The notes under the pieces: model-generated
What the model was told of the DNA's origin: nothing
Seen by the model: the letters and a program-made list of their open reading frames with translations, nothing else
Databases searched by the model: none
Shown here: piece by piece, positions 14,279-25,677 of the stretch
Numbering within the stretch: position 1 is the first letter of the stretch
Layout: every line of letters starts with the position of its first letter
Assembly: GCF_963675165.1 (NCBI RefSeq)
Contig: NC_087391.1
Coordinates: 5,674,126-5,738,125 of the forward strand
Length of the DNA: 64,000 bases
Reading direction: 5' to 3'
Origin: Halichondria panicea
Lineage: Eukaryota; Porifera; Demospongiae; Suberitida; Halichondriidae
Position numbers and translations under genes: made by a program

Positions 14279-17200
14279 CCGCACGCACACACACACACAC
14301 CCACCCACCCGCACGCACGCACACACACACACACACACCCGCACGCACACACACACACACCCACCCACCCACCCGAACGCACGCACACACACACACATAC
14401 AGACCTAAATCCTCATCAGCGAGTCCTCTGATCTCCCCGTACAGTTCAAGCCCTGACACAGACAGGTAGTGTGTCTGCCCTGAGGCATTAGGTCCACTGA
14501 TCTTGAGTCGTAGGTGGCGCCAACCAATGGGATCGTCAGGTGGGGTCAAAGTCCAAGTACCCACAGAGCTAGAGAGAGAGGGGAGGATATTACACACAAC
14601 ACAACTTTAATTAACACAATATTGGCACAGGCTTTCATTCTAACAACGGATAGAATTCTGAAACATTGATTAATTGTGCTATATAGATAGTCTAGCCCAC
14701 CCCCTCCACTCACCCAGGCCCACCCCCTCCACTTACCCGGGCTCCCCTAGGGTGGTGTCGTCGCTGTGAGAGTGCAGAGTCAGCCAATCATGACCGTCCT
14801 TGGATACCTGGAATACCCAGTTTCTGAGAGCAGCACGACTTCCGTACCCTCGTGAGTGGCGTAAGGTGTACGCTGTAGGCCACACCCACAAGCCGAGGTC
14901 AAGAGCAAACCAACTGTTTCGATCGTCTTTAGTGTGACAGTTACGTGGGTTGTCGTCACGTGATACGATATCGTGGAGATTACCATAAGGTAGTATGCGC
15001 CCCTCGGAGGAACTGACCACCACTAGGCCTTTAGCTGCCACGTTCACCCACTCTGTGGTCCTGTGTGTGTGAGGTGTGAGGGGTGGGTGTGTGTGTATGT
15101 GGTGTGGGGATCATAAAGTTACCATGGTAATATGGAAGTCTAGCAACTCTATTATTACGTGCATAGGTATAAAATCATCACCTTGCATCAGTGCCAATCC
15201 AGTACAGAATGCCATTCTCGTCAAAATCAGACACTCGTCTAAAGTTCAAAGGAGACTTGAGCTCTCGTGCAACCTTCACAAAGTGAAAGGACTTTCTCTC
15301 GAAGTCGTACCATTGCTTAGCAACCTGAGCGTGAGGGAAGAAGGCTTTCTGAACAACGTAAATTTAGCTAAAATCGTGTTCTCTGTGTAACAGACTATAA
15401 GTTATTACCAAGCTCTATTCTCGGTAATCCTATCAGGGAAAACAAAATTAAATCGACAAATCTCCCACCACCCCCCACTATTCACACACCACCCACTCAC
15501 TATTCACACACCACCCACTCACTATTCCATTAAGGAAGCTCTCCAAGCCATCGATGCTGACCAACGGCTCAATCTTGAGTGCCTTCCCTGAGCAGTCTAC
15601 AAGAGACCCTGCCCCCGCACCCCTCTCCAAGGAGAGCTTGAAGCGACGATGCAGCATCTGCAGATTGAGCACTTGTCCAGGCGGCTCATACGTGTGGACT
15701 GAGAGCTTCTCCACTGCCTCCAGCACTGAGATGAGCTTACGTATCAGACCAACTGAGGGGAGGGCCACACTGTTGCTGGCCGTGCTGTGGGGGTGTGGAA
15801 TAAGTGAGTGTGTGTGTGTGGGGGTGGGTGGGGATGTGGAATAAGTGAGTGTGTGGGTGGTAGACCTCACTGTTTGTGTGGCATTGTATACAACATACCT
15901 TGCGTCCAGGTCAGCAGGCATTTGCTGTGCTGATTCAGCAAAAGCTCTCTTGAATAACTCGACTCTTGTCGCCACTTTGCTATCGTCACTGGCCACGCCC
16001 CCTTTCAAACAGTGTGATAAGACAGGTACTAAGCCACTAAGATGGACCTCATAAGCAGAGATGGTTTTCTCGTCTCTTAGTAACAGAGCCAGTGCTGTGA
16101 GTGCTGTCTCCAGTCCCTCACGCCAGCCACTACCAATGGACGGTAAACCCTGAGCGGGACAACCATTGAGAGGAGTCATACCATCAGTTGTAACCACATT
16201 ACAGTACATTACAATACAATGTAATCTGGACCATTCAAATCTCAAGGCAAAACTTTTTATATTGAAAAATCCCACAAGCATAAAATGCCTCGAGGGATGT
16301 TTTGCTACCCTAACCACACCCCCTTATTACCGTGTCATGAGCTGAACAGGCCTCCTCCACCTGCCCCAAAATGCCCCTCAACTCGGCAGCTATCTTCCTC
16401 GTACTCTCCTGGGTCACAGAGAAGTAGCGTCCCTGCAGCTCCAGCGCCATCTTGCCCACTCTCTCTACCGCTTGCTCTGCTTTGGTTTTTATCTTTTTCG
16501 TCTTCTGGCCCATCCAGCTGAACTTGAACTGTGACCCCAGGGGGTGCTCTGGTATCACGCTTGCACGTACACCACGATTAGACTCAAACACAAATCCCGA
16601 CGTCCCCTCACTCAGAACAGTGGCTTGCTGTGAGCAAGAGAAAGAAAGTAATGATATATAAATTGTAAACTTACTCCACAATTTTGCAGCTGATAAGGTT
16701 GGTACTAACCACCACTAGACAATATCTTAGGCCTAGTTTACTACATAAAAGATAAAAATAATCAACACTCTAATCGATAAAACAATTTTACCATCACCAA
16801 TCAATCTAATATTAGTTTGCACATGACATGACCCTTTACCATACACACATACACACACGCTCACTCTAGTTCCGTCAGAGTTGTGTATTGTCATCTCCCC
16901 CTCATTCTGACAGACCAGAGACCAGTTCCCCACAACCATCTTGAGAGGGGAGGGGCTGGAGAGGATTGGCAGGACCACGCCCCCCACTGGGGTCACCTGA
17001 CCACACACTCGCTGCATCTTCTCAAGAAATTCAACTCGATTTTCTGCAAATAGACGAGGTGGTTAGAAAGGCTTTTCAGAGGGCTACAAAAAATACACAA
17101 TTAAAAGTAACAGACCCAGTTTGGATAATCACTAAGGTTGGATAACAACTCTTTGAACGACAATAACTCGTGTACCGTTCGTCCAATCTTAATAATTTTT

Positions 17201-20200
17201 TGATTTTCCGAAAGCTTAGAAAAAGTTCTTTCATGATATGTTTAGCTCAATTTTTTGAAACGGACCTCATTTTGCACTTTTCCCCCACCTATATATAGCC
17301 CACGCTTTTTTGTCAAAAACAGCCTCGAAAATGATCTTTGATTTTAATATGCCATCTGAAAGAGGTCACTTTGAGCTACCAGAAAATGATTTAACAGTTG
17401 AAATTGGACCATCCAAACCCAAATTATGGCAGTCCAAAGATACCACATACAGGCAATCCAATCACAATAATTATTGTAAAACAGAAGTGGTCCCTACCCC
17501 CACTCACCGAATGCATCAGGGCCCCCCTCGATGGTTCCTACCCCCCACTCACCGAATGCATCAGGGCCCCCCTCGGTGGTTCCTACCCCCCACTCACCGA
17601 ATGCATCAGGGCCCCCCTCGGTGGTCCCTACCCCCCACTCACCGAATGCATCAGGGCCCCCCTCGATGGTTCCTACCCCCCACTCACCGAATGCATCAGG
17701 GCCCCCCTCGGTGGTTCCTACCCCCCACTCACCGAATGCATCAGGGCCCCCCTCGGTGGTCCCTACCCCCCACTCACCGAATGCATCAGGGTCCCCCTCG
17801 ATGGTCCCTACCCCCCACTCACCGAATGCATCAGGGCCCCCCTCGATGGTTCCTACCCCCCACTCACCGAATGCATCAGGGCCCCCCTTGGTGGTCCCTA
17901 CCCCCCACTCACCGAATGCATCAGGGCCCCCCTCGATGGTTCCTACCCCCCACTCACCAAATGCATCAGGGCCCCCCTCGGTGGTCCCACTGGAGTACAT
18001 GGTGGCCAGTTTGTCGTCCACCAAGAACCGGAACCATCCATTACTGACTTTGCTCAACTCAATGGCCGTGTACTCATTCCACAGATAGAGACAATCGCGA
18101 GACTTGATCACGAACCACTCCCTCCAGTGGTAGGCCGTGTGAGTGGTGAGATCGGGGGCGTCATCACAGTCCTCTGTAGTGTGAGTAGTGAGGTCGGGGG
18201 CGTCATCACAGTCCACCTGGTCATCTGGCAGGGGAGGGGCACAGAACTGACGTTACATGTACACAAGAATAACTATGTTTATAGTACATACAAGCCTACA
18301 TTGCAGACCATTGCAGTCTCTTTAGACTCGTAGCAAGTGCATAGCAAAATCTGTTTGACTACTTAGTAGTTGGCTTCGTACAAGACTAGAGCACACCCAA
18401 CTTGCCCTTTTTGGTAGATTAGGTTCTGTCTTTATTTTTGTGTAGAAGTAGCCGAAATTATTCAACTACGCTAAATCCTTGGCCCTAATAAGAGTGCAAT
18501 CTTAGGCTAGAATTGAAGTATTATTGTATTAATATCTAACAATCCGTTGCAATCCACTGCATTATACAGTGTGTACCTTCTCTGTCCACACTGCTTCCCT
18601 CCAGGGGGACCACCAAAACCTCACTCTCGTCCTTTACAGCCTTGTTCACCTCTATTTCATTCTTTGCAGCTTCTCCAATATCAATCTCGTTCTTTGCAGC
18701 CTCCCCAATATCAAACTCGCTCTTTACTGCCTCCACTGGGGAGGCGTCAGTGTCATCGTCACTGCTGGCGTCTTTAGCCAGGTGCAGTATCTTGGTGGGT
18801 ATACCAAGTCGTACAAACTGCTCATCAAAAGCTGGCCCACTCTTAGCCAGTAAATCATTCACAATATGCAGAGCTGTCAGTTGAGAGTCTACATCATCTT
18901 CACTGTCTAGTGCTACGGATAACACTTCGCTAATCTGAGCAGGGAACGGTGGTTGGGGGGTGGGGCCTGTTTCCTTGGAGACAGCCTCTACACACAGCTC
19001 ACACAGACACTCGGCACTGATGTAGCGGCACATCTTACGCAACATACGCAAAGCCTCCTTCCTGCAAGTATAGAAAGAGGAGGGGCTAACAATTAACTGT
19101 TGCAATCACTTAAAAAAGAATATAAAAAAATAACTAATCTGAGGGGTGTGGCTAAACTGACCTGAGGGGTGTGGCTGGCTAAACTGACCTGAGGGGTGGG
19201 GCTAGACTAGAGTGGAATAGCTCAGCAAACACTGGTAGGAGTCTCTTGAGGTAGAGGGGGGCCATCTCAGGATCACCCTTATCATCCTCGGCCACCTCAG
19301 ACTCCTCACTCTCAACCTTTACTGCCTCCTTGGTCTCCGTGGAGATGGTACCAGTTGCGGGTGGGGCAATGAGTGAATGCGATTGGTCGCCTGGTTCGAT
19401 GGTGGGCGTTCTAGCGGAGGCTGTAGTGTCTTCTTCATCCCCAGAGAATGAGTCATCAGTGTCTGACACATCACGCAACATGTATTCACCTGGGAGGTGA
19501 TACCGTATAGCGCGAAATTTTCGAGGCACTTATATTTCGTGGATTAGCCTCTAAAAGCTATTTCGTTGCACAATGTTCGCGGAATGACTGCTTACCGGAA
19601 GCCACGCCTTTAAATCTATGCATGCTATAGCAGGTAATTCAATTTTCGTGGACTTAATTTTCGTGTAGGATTCTAACCCACGAAATCCGCGAAAATTAAG
19701 CCCCTCGAAAATTTCGCGCTATACGGTACATGATGATGATTTCTATACAGCAATGGAGACTACGCTACCTACTATTGTCGAGGATATACATGTGATAAAA
19801 ATTAGAAATTGTATTGTAAAATGTCAAGTTACAATAGTTACTAACTACGAGTACATTATAGCAACGCCCACTCATTCAGGTACCCCCCACCCACTCACTT
19901 GGGCTCTCCAGTATCTCGATGACTTGTCTGTGCCACTCATCCTCCCTCTCCTGAGCCTTCTCTAGAGGGGTGTGGCAATCCTCATCTCGGAGGTCAGGAT
20001 CCGCTCCATACTGCAGCAACAGCTTCACAATATTCGGACGTCCAAAGCAAGCAGCGTAATGGAGTGATGATGACTTGAGGCCTCTGTTCACGTCGGCACC
20101 ATGCTCTAACAGATACTCAACCATCTCGTATGTGCCAAACGCAGAGGCCCAGTTTAAAATGGTCTGTCCAACATCGTCGATGAAGTTTACATCAAATCCG

Positions 20201-20793
20201 GACTCCATAGCTTCGAAGAATTCCTCGTTATTGCCATTACGTACTGCCTCGATTATGTGTCTGTGTGAGCGGTCTCCAGGGAAACTGTCCATCCTCTTGG
20301 CAGCACTCAGCACGGACTGGAAGCTCTTGGGTAGCGTCTTACGTCCGTCCATTATGAGAACTAGTAGCAGCTCTGTGAGTCTCATCATCTCCAGGGCAGA
20401 CCTGTGTCAGGTGATGGATCACAGCTACTGCTAACAATGCACTCTGTCTATATGTATGCAATAGCCAATGCTGCTAACTAAGATACTATGAAAAAGTGCT
20501 AATAAGTTATAAAAGTGATGCCAGTCCTTTTAATTTAAAAGCCTATTAATAATACAGTAGGAATGCTAATTTTTAACAGAACATAATATAATGCTAACCA
20601 CGGCAGCTCTATAGTTACTAGCTCACCTTTCATCTCCCCTCAAGGCACTCTCCAGGGCATCAGGGAGGTTGGAGCGAAGCAGGAACTGAAGTAGGGGAGG
20701 GAGTGTGTTAGGCACAGTGCTAATATTGACTGCAATAATCCAACATTACACATTGTTATCTTGCAACCGTTCAAGCACACCCACACTCACACA

Positions 20794-20824
<31 letters not shown>

Positions 20825-22895
20825 CACACCACACACACACCACACACACACACACCTTGGTGATGGTGGCAGACCCCCTGCATAGCGTAGAGAGGAGATT
20901 CACAATGGTGGACACAGAATGGCCAGAGGGTTTCTCAGGAGATGCTGCGCCCTGATTGGCCGACACTGACTGACCAACCAGCTTCAAGCGCTGAATGAGC
21001 TCATCGATCAAACCCTTGCTAGCTATTGGAGCAGGATCCTGACAAGAGAAAGGACACAGAACAACCTAATACAGTGCTGCACATCATCTTTAGTGTGACC
21101 ATCAAATGGTTGTGTGGGCTAAGCCAAACACAGTTTAGGCTGATATCATTATCTCTATGACAATATATTATTGTATGGTATACAATATACCATTCAGTGT
21201 TCACAGTCAATTCGATGGTGTTAATAACTCGATACTTAACTACATACATATACTCCTGATACTAGGTGTTAGAATTGTCACTACAATAGTGATCTCACCT
21301 TCCCCTTCCTGATGAATCTGTCAGCCAGAGCCACGAAGCACTTCATGGCTGGGTCTGATATCTGGGGGTCTGTGTTCTGGAGGAGCGTGGAGAGAGAAGT
21401 CACGCAAGAATCGAGGGCCGGGTCCTTGGGTTCCATACGAGGCACCAGACGAGTAACCACATTCATGCATGAGCGCATCGTGTCTCTGTGGAGGTACTGA
21501 GTGTTTTGAATGAGTAGAGTCATGATAGCAGGCAGTCCCCCAGCATCAAACACTTTGTCTGATTCTCGAGAGCAGGCCAACTCCAGTACCTGCAAACAAA
21601 AGAGAGGTGGTGGTTCATCTTTATTCCATTAACACAAAGAGTGAAAACTAATATTAGTTAACACATATCCATTCAGAGCCAACAGATGAACGCAGCTCCT
21701 GGCAACAGCTGTACACCACCAGATGTGCCTAGCGTGTAACGTACACTAGACTTAACTGGATAACAATAATTGAACATCTTTCAACAGCCATAACTTTAGT
21801 TCTGATGATCCAATTTCAATAATTTTATAATTTTCTGAAAGCTTAGAAAGAGACCTTTCAAACGATGTGTTAAAATCTCTAATTTGATTCGGACCATAAT
21901 TTGACATTTTTCGCCTTTGGACCATGGGCTATAATCCATGGTATTGGGCTGAAATTGGCAAATTCTGTCATCTCTCAAAAATGAATATTGATGGTACCAT
22001 TTGAAAGGTCTCTTTCTAAGCTTTCAGAAAATCAGAAAATCGTTGAAATTGGATCCACGGAAATCTAGTTACAGCAGCTGAAAGAGTTCCCGAACTATTG
22101 ATTACATGGGAGACAGTTGGCAGTTGAACATCATTCAACATAATTGTGTAACCCCTATAAGTCTACAATGCTGAATTCTTGTGAATCTAATGCTCTGACT
22201 GTTAGGCCATACAATACTACATACTTGCACTAATTCCCCATACCTTCACACACTGCTCAGCCAAGTCTTTACTGGATCTATTAGCCATATCTGACACCTG
22301 CATTCTTGTGATGATAGCCTTGAGGGCACCGTCTACAGCTGTGATACGACGAGTACAGTCAGCAGACACATCAAGGTAATAAGTGAGAGCTCGAGCAGTC
22401 ACTTCCAGTATACTGTCAGGGGCTTCGTCGTCCATGAAGATCTTGCATAGGCCGGGAATAAAGGCTCGTGGTGGGCACCTGTGTGTGTGTGTGTGTGTGT
22501 GTGATTCCAATGGTATGACGTCATGAATGTTATTGAAAGGGAAACGTATTGTGAAATCAATTAAATTTACCGTCTAGACAATTACAGTATCCACTGATAT
22601 ACCCACTGATAACCACATGTATACGATGCCAAACGTGTCAACAGCACCAATTCCTTTATGGACCTCAAGACCTCATTACTGTCTACATAATCTACATGAT
22701 GCTACGGCTAGGAGGCCAGGGGGGGTAGTGTATGAAGGTGTACTCTTATACGTACGCTTCAAAGCACTTGTCAACATTGTCAGACATGAGTAGTAACATG
22801 CAGAGCTGCTCCAATGCCAGTAGTTGAATGTCTCTATCATCACCAGAGCCCAAGGCCAACCACTCCAGTAGAGTGTCAGGGTCCACCTCCGCCAT
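3820..22895 (-). CDS. HECTD1: E3 ubiquitin-protein ligase HECTD1
   Basis: A 31-exon gene encoding 2391 residues (human about 2610). Exons: 22895-22756, 22478-22244, 21589-21299, 21038-20856, 20685-20627, 20401-19899, 19489-19189, 19061-18577, 18224-17958, 17043-16865, 16627-16331, 16149-15899, 15784-15523, 15324-15182, 15060-14737, 14568-14405, 14007-13496, 13275-13054, 12399-12151, 12012-11923, 11246-11117, 10224-10020, 9576-9435, 8959-8900, 8798-8661, 7832-7096, 6743-6665, 5856-5763, 5684-5534, 5238-5181, 4044-3820. It opens [13 protein letters not shown] and aligns with vertebrate HECTD1 along its length. Parts in order: helical repeats, ankyrin repeats (about 340-460), SUN-like domain (1200-1360), MIB/HERC2 domain (1375-1450), HECT domain (from about 1890). 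The catalytic cysteine in [12 protein letters not shown] is near residue 2326. The protein transfers ubiquitin from E2 through that cysteine. The long Ser-rich linker of the human protein is mostly missing, and exon 26 carries an acidic/Ser-rich insert inside the HECT N-lobe. Several splice sites lie in tandem repeats. Confidence 0.97.
4175..4284. repeat. 28-bp minisatellite, 4 copies
   Basis: Tandem units of AGCTGATAAGACCAGGCATA plus CGGGACAC lie in the last HECTD1 intron, between exons 30 and 31. The copies are nearly identical, suggesting recent expansion. No coding role. Confidence 0.95.
5859..6022. repeat. (TG)n microsatellite at a HECTD1 acceptor
   Basis: A long TG run on the + strand, with ATGCTGTGTGG interruptions, is (CA)n on the gene's sense strand. 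It runs directly into the acceptor of HECTD1 exon 28, so the CA tract stands where a pyrimidine tract would normally be. Confidence 0.95.
8453..8661. repeat. 40-bp minisatellite derived from a HECTD1 splice donor
   Basis: Five 40-bp copies (CTGCTGGGCC at 8461, 8501, 8541, 8581 and 8621) abut exon 25. The sixth, divergent copy at 8661 is the genuine exon-intron junction. On the sense strand the real site reads GAG|GTGGGTTGTG and the copies read CAGTTGGGTTGTG, so the copies have lost the donor GT. Confidence 0.95.
9022..9178. mobile_element. Intronic fold-back element, family A (short copy)
   Basis: This lies in HECTD1 intron 23. It starts AGAGTTCTGATGGTCCAA and ends TTGGACCAACAGAACTAAAG, so the ends are imperfect inverted repeats. 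Inside are the family words GAAAGCTTAGAAGG and TTTTCAGAAAATCATAAAATT. Related copies lie at 14070, 17139, 21772 and 35474. There is no coding capacity, so it is probably a non-autonomous element. Confidence 0.6.
14070..14197. mobile_element. Fold-back element, family A (single arm)
   Basis: This lies in HECTD1 intron 16. It carries one arm of the family, TTGAAATTGGATCA followed by ACTAAAGTTATGGCTGTTGAA, preceded by the AAGCTTTTAGAAATCATAAAATT segment. The opposite arm is missing or decayed. Confidence 0.55.
14219..14402. repeat. (CA)n/(CCCGCACG) compound satellite
   Basis: Long CA runs alternate with CCCGCACGCA and CCCACCCACC blocks in HECTD1 intron 16, starting a few bases beyond the exon 16 donor. 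On the sense strand the donor reads GTCTGTATGTGTGTG. Open frames inside are repeat artefacts. Confidence 0.95.
17139..17440. mobile_element. Fold-back element, family A (degenerate full copy)
   Basis: This lies in HECTD1 intron 9. The left arm has ATAACTCGTG, CCAATCTTAATAATTTTTTG and GAAAGCTTAGAAA. The right arm has CCATCTGAAAGAGGTCACTTTGAG, GTTGAAATTGGACCATCC and AAATTATGGC. The two arms flank an A+T-rich centre, as in the better copies at 21772 and 35474. Confidence 0.55.
17484..17993. repeat. 45-bp minisatellite carrying a HECTD1 splice donor in each copy
   Basis: Eleven copies at exact 45-bp spacing (CACTCACC at 17501, 17546, 17591, and so on to 17951) begin at the end of HECTD1 exon 9 and run into the intron. 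On the sense strand each copy reads GATGCATTCG|GTGAGT, so each is a potential donor in the same phase. Sense reading is open through all copies and encodes a 15-residue unit containing [13 protein letters not shown]. Confidence 0.97.
19501..19728. mobile_element. MITE-like element with 26-bp perfect terminal inverted repeats
   Basis: The 228-bp element starts TACCGTATAGCGCGAAATTT and ends with the exact reverse complement, 26 bp perfect at each end. TA stands at both tips, consistent with a TA target duplication of the Tc1/mariner type. Internal sub-repeats TTTCGTGGA and CCACGAAATCC also form a hairpin. It sits in HECTD1 intron 6, ending about 10 bp from the exon 7 acceptor. No coding capacity. 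Confidence 0.8.
20775..20855. repeat. (CA)n microsatellite at the HECTD1 exon 4 donor
   Basis: A CA run with CC interruptions directly abuts the donor of HECTD1 exon 4. On the sense strand the junction reads AAG|GTGTGTGTG, so the donor GT is the first unit of the TG tract. Confidence 0.95.
21772..22092. mobile_element. Fold-back element, family A (best full-length copy)
   Basis: About 320 bp in HECTD1 intron 2. The left arm has CAGCCATAACTTTAG, TTCTGATGATCCAATTTCAA and GAAAGCTTAGAAAGAGACC. The right arm has GGTCTCTTTCTAAGCTTTCA, CGTTGAAATTGG and AGTTACAGCAGCTG in reverse orientation. The centre holds a second dyad around CCATGGGCTATAATCCATGG. It could fold into one long hairpin. No protein is encoded. 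Confidence 0.7.
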
Positions 22896-23181
22896 TCTCT
22901 CAGTCTGGGAACACTCCAAATTCCCGCGGACACGACGGATACAGATATATCTAGTAGTCCAGAGTCTTATCCGATGGAATACAGTACTTAAAACTTCACT
23001 AAATGACTGTAAACCAGAGATAGCTGCAGGTTTATCGATCCAGCTAGAAGATGGGCGTGACAATCGAACAGCCACGCCCATCTTTATTACTTCAATATTG
23101 CTATAATTCAAGTCTAATTATACGTGTGAATGACCTTGGGTGCATCACCATGGTAACTCTCAGTCGAAATAAAAAAAAATC
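22896..23181. promoter_or_regulatory. Shared HECTD1/DRC1 divergent promoter
   Basis: 286 bp separate the two start codons. A 12-bp perfect inverted repeat, AAGATGGGCGTG at 23048-23059 and its complement at 23073-23084, is the strongest feature and contains CACGCCC (KLF/Sp-type) boxes. The same 12-mer occurs in the Artemis/trehalase promoter. The X-box described separately lies nearer DRC1. Confidence 0.6.
23144..23157 (+). promoter_or_regulatory. Candidate RFX X-box upstream of DRC1
   Basis: ATCACCATGGTAAC differs from the RFX consensus GTNRCC-N(0-3)-RGYAAC only at the first base. It lies 24 bp upstream of the DRC1 ATG. RFX factors drive ciliary genes through such sites across animals, and DRC1 is axonemal. 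Function here is inferred. Confidence 0.6.
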
Positions 23182-25677
23182 ATGGACACATCTTCAAGTG
23201 TAGCTATGGAGAATGAGGCGCCTCCCGAGCCCAGTACAAGCTCTGATGTGAAGGAGGAGCGAATACTAGCACGTAGGAAGCGAATCCAAGCCAAAATAGA
23301 GGCTGATCGGAGAGCTGCACTGGGAGAAGAGCCTCAAAAAGTAACTATATCTACCATCTTTGATGCATATCCACACAGTCCTGTGCATGTCTAATAACAT
23401 GATCATTGATATTCCTACAGGAGGTGGAGGATGTGGTGGATCCTGAGAGGGAGAGGGTCAGCTCTAAGCAAACACTCATGAGCAATGTACGACTGGAGAA
23501 GCTCTCTACTGATGGCACTCAACTGGTGACTAACATCACAGTGGCCGGGGACTCAAAGGAAGTTAGCCGGAGGATGGAGGAAGATGAAGCTCGGAGGGCT
23601 AGGTAAAGAGATGTGTGGTCTAATAATTAACAAAGTAGCGCAGTGTTCTCCCTGCAATGGTAGACTTTAATGCTCTTATAGTGCTTGAATTAAGCGCATG
23701 TAGTATAATTAGTGCCTAGCTGGTGATTATATCACTTACGTATGTTTGCTATGGCTGCAGGTATGACACGCTGGAAGCAGAGGTGACTGCTGGGGCCGAA
23801 CGATTCGAAGAGATCTCCAAGAAGTGGCTCAAAACGAAAAACATGAAGATACCTCAAGACCTTCAGAGTTTGCTCCAAGCTCAGAAAGCAACTTGCTCTG
23901 CCATGATTGACGAAAAAGATAAACTGATCCAAGAACTGCAACAAGAACTCAAATCAAAGGATGACCAATACGTTAAGCACCTCAAGAAACAAGCTGAAGA
24001 TGTTGACCTCATTATAGAGAGGATGGAAGATCAGGCCAAAACATTGTCAAAGGCTTATCGTAAAGAACTGAATGCCATCGAGGTCTCCTTTGCAACTGAG
24101 CGGCAAAACTTGCTAGACACACACCAAGCCGAGTGGGAGAAAGCAGTCAGTGAGCGTAGTGGCAAGGAAAAAGATTTTCTGGAGGCACGAGAGAAACGAA
24201 TTGAAGAAAATGAGCGGCAGATCCAACACTTGAGAGTACGAAATGCAGAGGAATTTAATCGTGTCAAGATCAAGCTTGAAACTGATATTCAAATCTTACA
24301 GCAACAGATCCAGCAAATGAAAGCAACCTTTCAACTAAACTCTGAGAAACTTGAATACAACTTCCAAGTATTGAAAAAGAGAGATGAGGAAAACTCTATC
24401 ACTATCAGTCAACAGAAGAGGCGGATCACACGCCTGCAAGACACACTCAACAACTTGCGAGGGAAACTAAGCAAACAGGAAAAATCGTGCAAAGTTGAGC
24501 TTCAAGCGCTAATGGAGGAGTACCGTAAGAACACTGAGCAATATCGAGAACTGCAAAAGAAGGTGAAGCATTTCCAGGTGACTGATCGCCGCCAGTTTCG
24601 CGATATCTGGCTCATGAACGAATACAAAGTACAAGGTCTAGCAAAGGAGGTTGAGAATGCAGACAAAATCATCCACGAGCAACAGTTGGGTTTAGACTGG
24701 GAGCCACAGCCGCCAGTCGAGAGCCCCATTCACACACACAGTGTCAAAGCTGACGTACAAATCAGTGGAGCCACTCTCTATGCATCACAGATACTCTCAG
24801 ACACTGAATCATCGGACATTGTGTTACCACCGACTTCTGCTGGGCCGGGAATTGTTTGCCACTCCCCACGAGTTATTAAACTAGTGCTAGAGCTACTCTG
24901 TGCAGAGTCTGGCTTCCTCATTGAGTCAAAACTTACTCGATTGCTAGCCCCACTGGAAAAAGAAGAGCAAATGTTGATGAAACTTGATTCGATTTTTGAT
25001 GCTATCGGTATTGACACAGAAAAAGACATTCATCATCTGGCCAGCTATTTCATTCAAGAGACGGATAATGCAAACCAAGAGGGAGCCCCTTTGTTAATCC
25101 ATCCTAACGAGGTTCCTACTGCCATTCGGACATATGTTGAGCAAAGACAAGGTGCTGACAAAGGGTCCTCTATGCTGAGGTCCAAGGCCTTGATGCTGGG
25201 GCAGACACAGGACCACAGTGAGCTGCTAAATGGAGGGTTCTGGGAGAAGATGACTCAAGTGCTCCCTGAGAGTCATGAGAGGGTCTGGACTGCACTACTG
25301 GAGGTGAGCATATGTAGTGTAATTACTCTACGGTGTACATTGTATTATCACTAGTGTGTTGTTCCTGTGTTTACATTTCAACTTCTCATAATGTGTGTAT
25401 TTTGTACCTATAATACCACTGTAATGTTGTGTAATTATAGACTTTGTATGCAAACCACCCCATAGCCTCTGTACTGCATCAATAAGTGTTACCACCTTCC
25501 CCCCTGTAGGGCCTGGACCGCTACCACAGTGTTCTCCAGGCACGCTCCAGTCTCATAGGAGAGACTGACACTCTGAGACTACAGAATGGAGAGCTGAGGA
25601 TGCTACTCCATCAGTACATGAGTGCTCGCATCAACCAAGAGCTGGAAATACCTCCCACACTAACTATGCCCATGTAG
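23182..25677 (+). CDS. DRC1: Dynein regulatory complex subunit 1 (CCDC164)
   Basis: Four exons (23182-23340, 23421-23602, 23761-25303, 25510-25677) encode 683 residues (human 740). The protein is almost all coiled coil and matches DRC1 in order: RRKRIQAKIEADRRAALGE near residue 30, ELVTNI-like TQLVTNITVAG, then LIQELQQELKSKDDQYVKHLKKQ, LEYNFQVLKKRDEENS, QFRDIWLMNEYK, and a C-terminal region with LCAESGFLIESKLTRLL and LLHQYMSARINQELEIP. DRC1 is a scaffold of the nexin-dynein regulatory complex that links doublet microtubules and controls ciliary beating. The start is the first ATG of exon 1, just after the X-box. It is divergent from HECTD1 and tail-to-tail with the RRBP1-like gene. Confidence 0.95.

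Noticed and set aside
17310-18333. Plus-strand frames of 245 and 311 codons with repeated [11 protein letters not shown] or ECIRAPLGG units
   Set aside because: Antisense reading of the HECTD1 exon 9 donor minisatellite.
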